Of a DNA stretch of 6,687 nt, positions 5,999 to 6,687 are shown in pieces. Location of the stretch: positions 15,941-22,627 of the forward strand of contig KL569490.1 of assembly GCA_000715685.1 (NCBI GenBank). Reading direction: 5' to 3'. The notes beneath the pieces were generated by a model, which was not told the DNA's origin, did not search any database, and worked only from the letters and a program-made list of their open reading frames with translations. The DNA is from Streptomyces lilacinus. Its GTDB lineage: Bacteria; Actinomycetota; Actinomycetes; Streptomycetales; Streptomycetaceae. A program made the translations under genes and the position numbers. The stretch's first letter is position 1, and every line of letters begins with the position of its first letter.

Positions 5999-6687
5999 AT
6001 GCGACGCCTGTTCCCCTCGCCCCTGAGCCCCGCCGACCTCGAAGACCGCGAATGGGGGCTGGACGAGCTCGCCGACCTCTACGCCTACCCGGAGGACGTC
6101 GGCGACGGGCGCCCGTGGCTGCGGGCCAACATGGTCTCGTCCCTGGACGGCGCCGCCCACCACGAGGGCCGTTCGCAGCCGCTGTCCTCCGCGGCCGACA
6201 TGCGGATCTTCGGCACGCTGCGCGGGCTGGCCGACGCGGTGGTGGTCGGCGCCGAGACCGTACGGCAGGAGGAGTACCGGCCGGCGCGGGCCCGGGAGGC
6301 GTTCGCGGCGCGGCGGGCGGCGCTCGGCCAGGGTCCGGCCCCGGTCATAGCCGTGGTCAGCGCGGGGCTCTACCTGGACTTCTCGCTTCCGCTGTTCTCC
6401 TCGCCGCTGGTGCCGACCGTCGTGCTGACCGGCGCGGACGCCCCGGCGGACCGGGTGGCCGCGGCGCACGCGGCGGGCGCCGAGGTGGTCGTGGCGGGGG
6501 AGGGGCGCGGGGTCGACGCCGCGCGCGTGCCGGAGGTGCTGGCCGAGCGGGGGCTGACCCGGCTCCTGACGGAGGGCGGCCCCCGGCTGCTGGGGCAGTT
6601 CGCCTCGGCCCGGGTGCTGGACGAGATGTGTCTGTCGCTGGCCCCCGTGGTCGCCACCGGCACGGCGCCGCGGATCATGGCGGGGGC
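5999..6687 (+). CDS. Pyrimidine reductase family protein (RibD C-terminal domain), C-terminus outside window
   Basis: 229 residues are visible. The fold is the dihydrofolate-reductase-like RibD-C domain, whose founding member reduces the ribosyl group of a pyrimidine intermediate in riboflavin synthesis with NADPH. Family marks are ANMVSSLDG (43-51, the conserved SxDG), an SSAADMRIFGTLRGLADAVVVGAETVR stretch (63-89, read in two parts: substrate loop then nucleotide-binding strand with GAxTVR), VIAVVS (116-121) and LLTEGGPRLLGQF (189-201, the EGG near the cofactor site). There is no deaminase domain, so this is the stand-alone reductase type; its real substrate is not certain. The ATG at 5999 gives MRRLF and a normal N-terminus. 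No strong Shine-Dalgarno sequence precedes it; CACACT lies 7 nt upstream as a possible leaderless -10. It is divergent from zapE across 71 nt. Confidence 0.85.
   Translation, partial: MRRLFPSPLSPADLEDREWGLDELADLYAYPEDVGDGRPWLRANMVSSLDGAAHHEGRSQPLSSAADMRIFGTLRGLADAVVVGAETVRQEEYRPARAREAFAARRAALGQGPAPVIAVVSAGLYLDFSLPLFSSPLVPTVVLTGADAPADRVAAAHAAGAEVVVAGEGRGVDAARVPEVLAERGLTRLLTEGGPRLLGQFASARVLDEMCLSLAPVVATGTAPRIMAG

Noticed and set aside
5939..6678. Minus-strand open frames opposite the reductase gene
   Set aside because: The plus strand encodes a clear RibD-C domain from 5999; the antisense translations lack recognisable motifs.
1..6687. A novel defence, toxin-antitoxin or biosynthetic system
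   Set aside because: The genes belong to unrelated housekeeping and envelope families in separate transcription units, with no toxin pair, nuclease, reverse transcriptase or synthase motifs.

Overview
The base composition (well over 70% G+C in most coding parts), the GTG/TTG starts and the protein families point to an actinobacterium, most likely Streptomyces or a close relative. The genus call is an inference from remembered family resemblance; no search was run. The window looks like ordinary chromosomal housekeeping and cell-envelope sequence from a draft short-read assembly. I see no phage, IS element, CRISPR array, tRNA or rRNA.

Layout. On the minus strand, positions 1-1040 hold a membrane-anchored NodB-like (polysaccharide deacetylase fold) protein whose C-terminus runs off the window. 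It lies 44 nt downstream of a PTH2-family peptidyl-tRNA hydrolase (1085-1816). Divergent from these, on the plus strand, is a two-gene ABC unit: an ATP-binding protein (1872-2705) and a small membrane protein (2702-3316) coupled by an ATGA overlap. Converging on this unit is a second NodB deacetylase, a lipoprotein (3335-4193, minus), which carries a single-base frameshift. Next on the minus strand come a small secreted Lys/His-rich protein with an Ig-like appearance (4302-4727) and the AFG1/ZapE-type ATPase (4900-5927), the latter followed by a good intrinsic terminator. The window ends in a divergent plus-strand RibD-C-domain reductase (5999 to the right edge).

The strongest signal that genes do not explain is technical rather than biological. 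Positions 5689-5718 are a perfect 30-nt palindrome made of two head-to-head 15-nt pieces of the Tn5 mosaic end used in Nextera libraries. It sits inside zapE, replaces a stretch of native codons and puts the two halves of the gene in different frames. The frameshift in the lipoprotein deacetylase lies in a CTGTCTC heptamer, the first seven bases of the same adapter. Both lesions share the 11-mer GGTACTGTCTC, so both genes are probably intact in the organism.

Biological points worth a look: the first NodB-like protein has Trp where the catalytic base Asp is expected, whereas the second keeps all its key residues; four divergent start codons each have an -10-like hexamer 7-8 nt upstream, as in leaderless transcripts; and the leader of the small secreted protein can form two mutually exclusive hairpins over its ribosome binding site. 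I found no convincing new multi-gene system.
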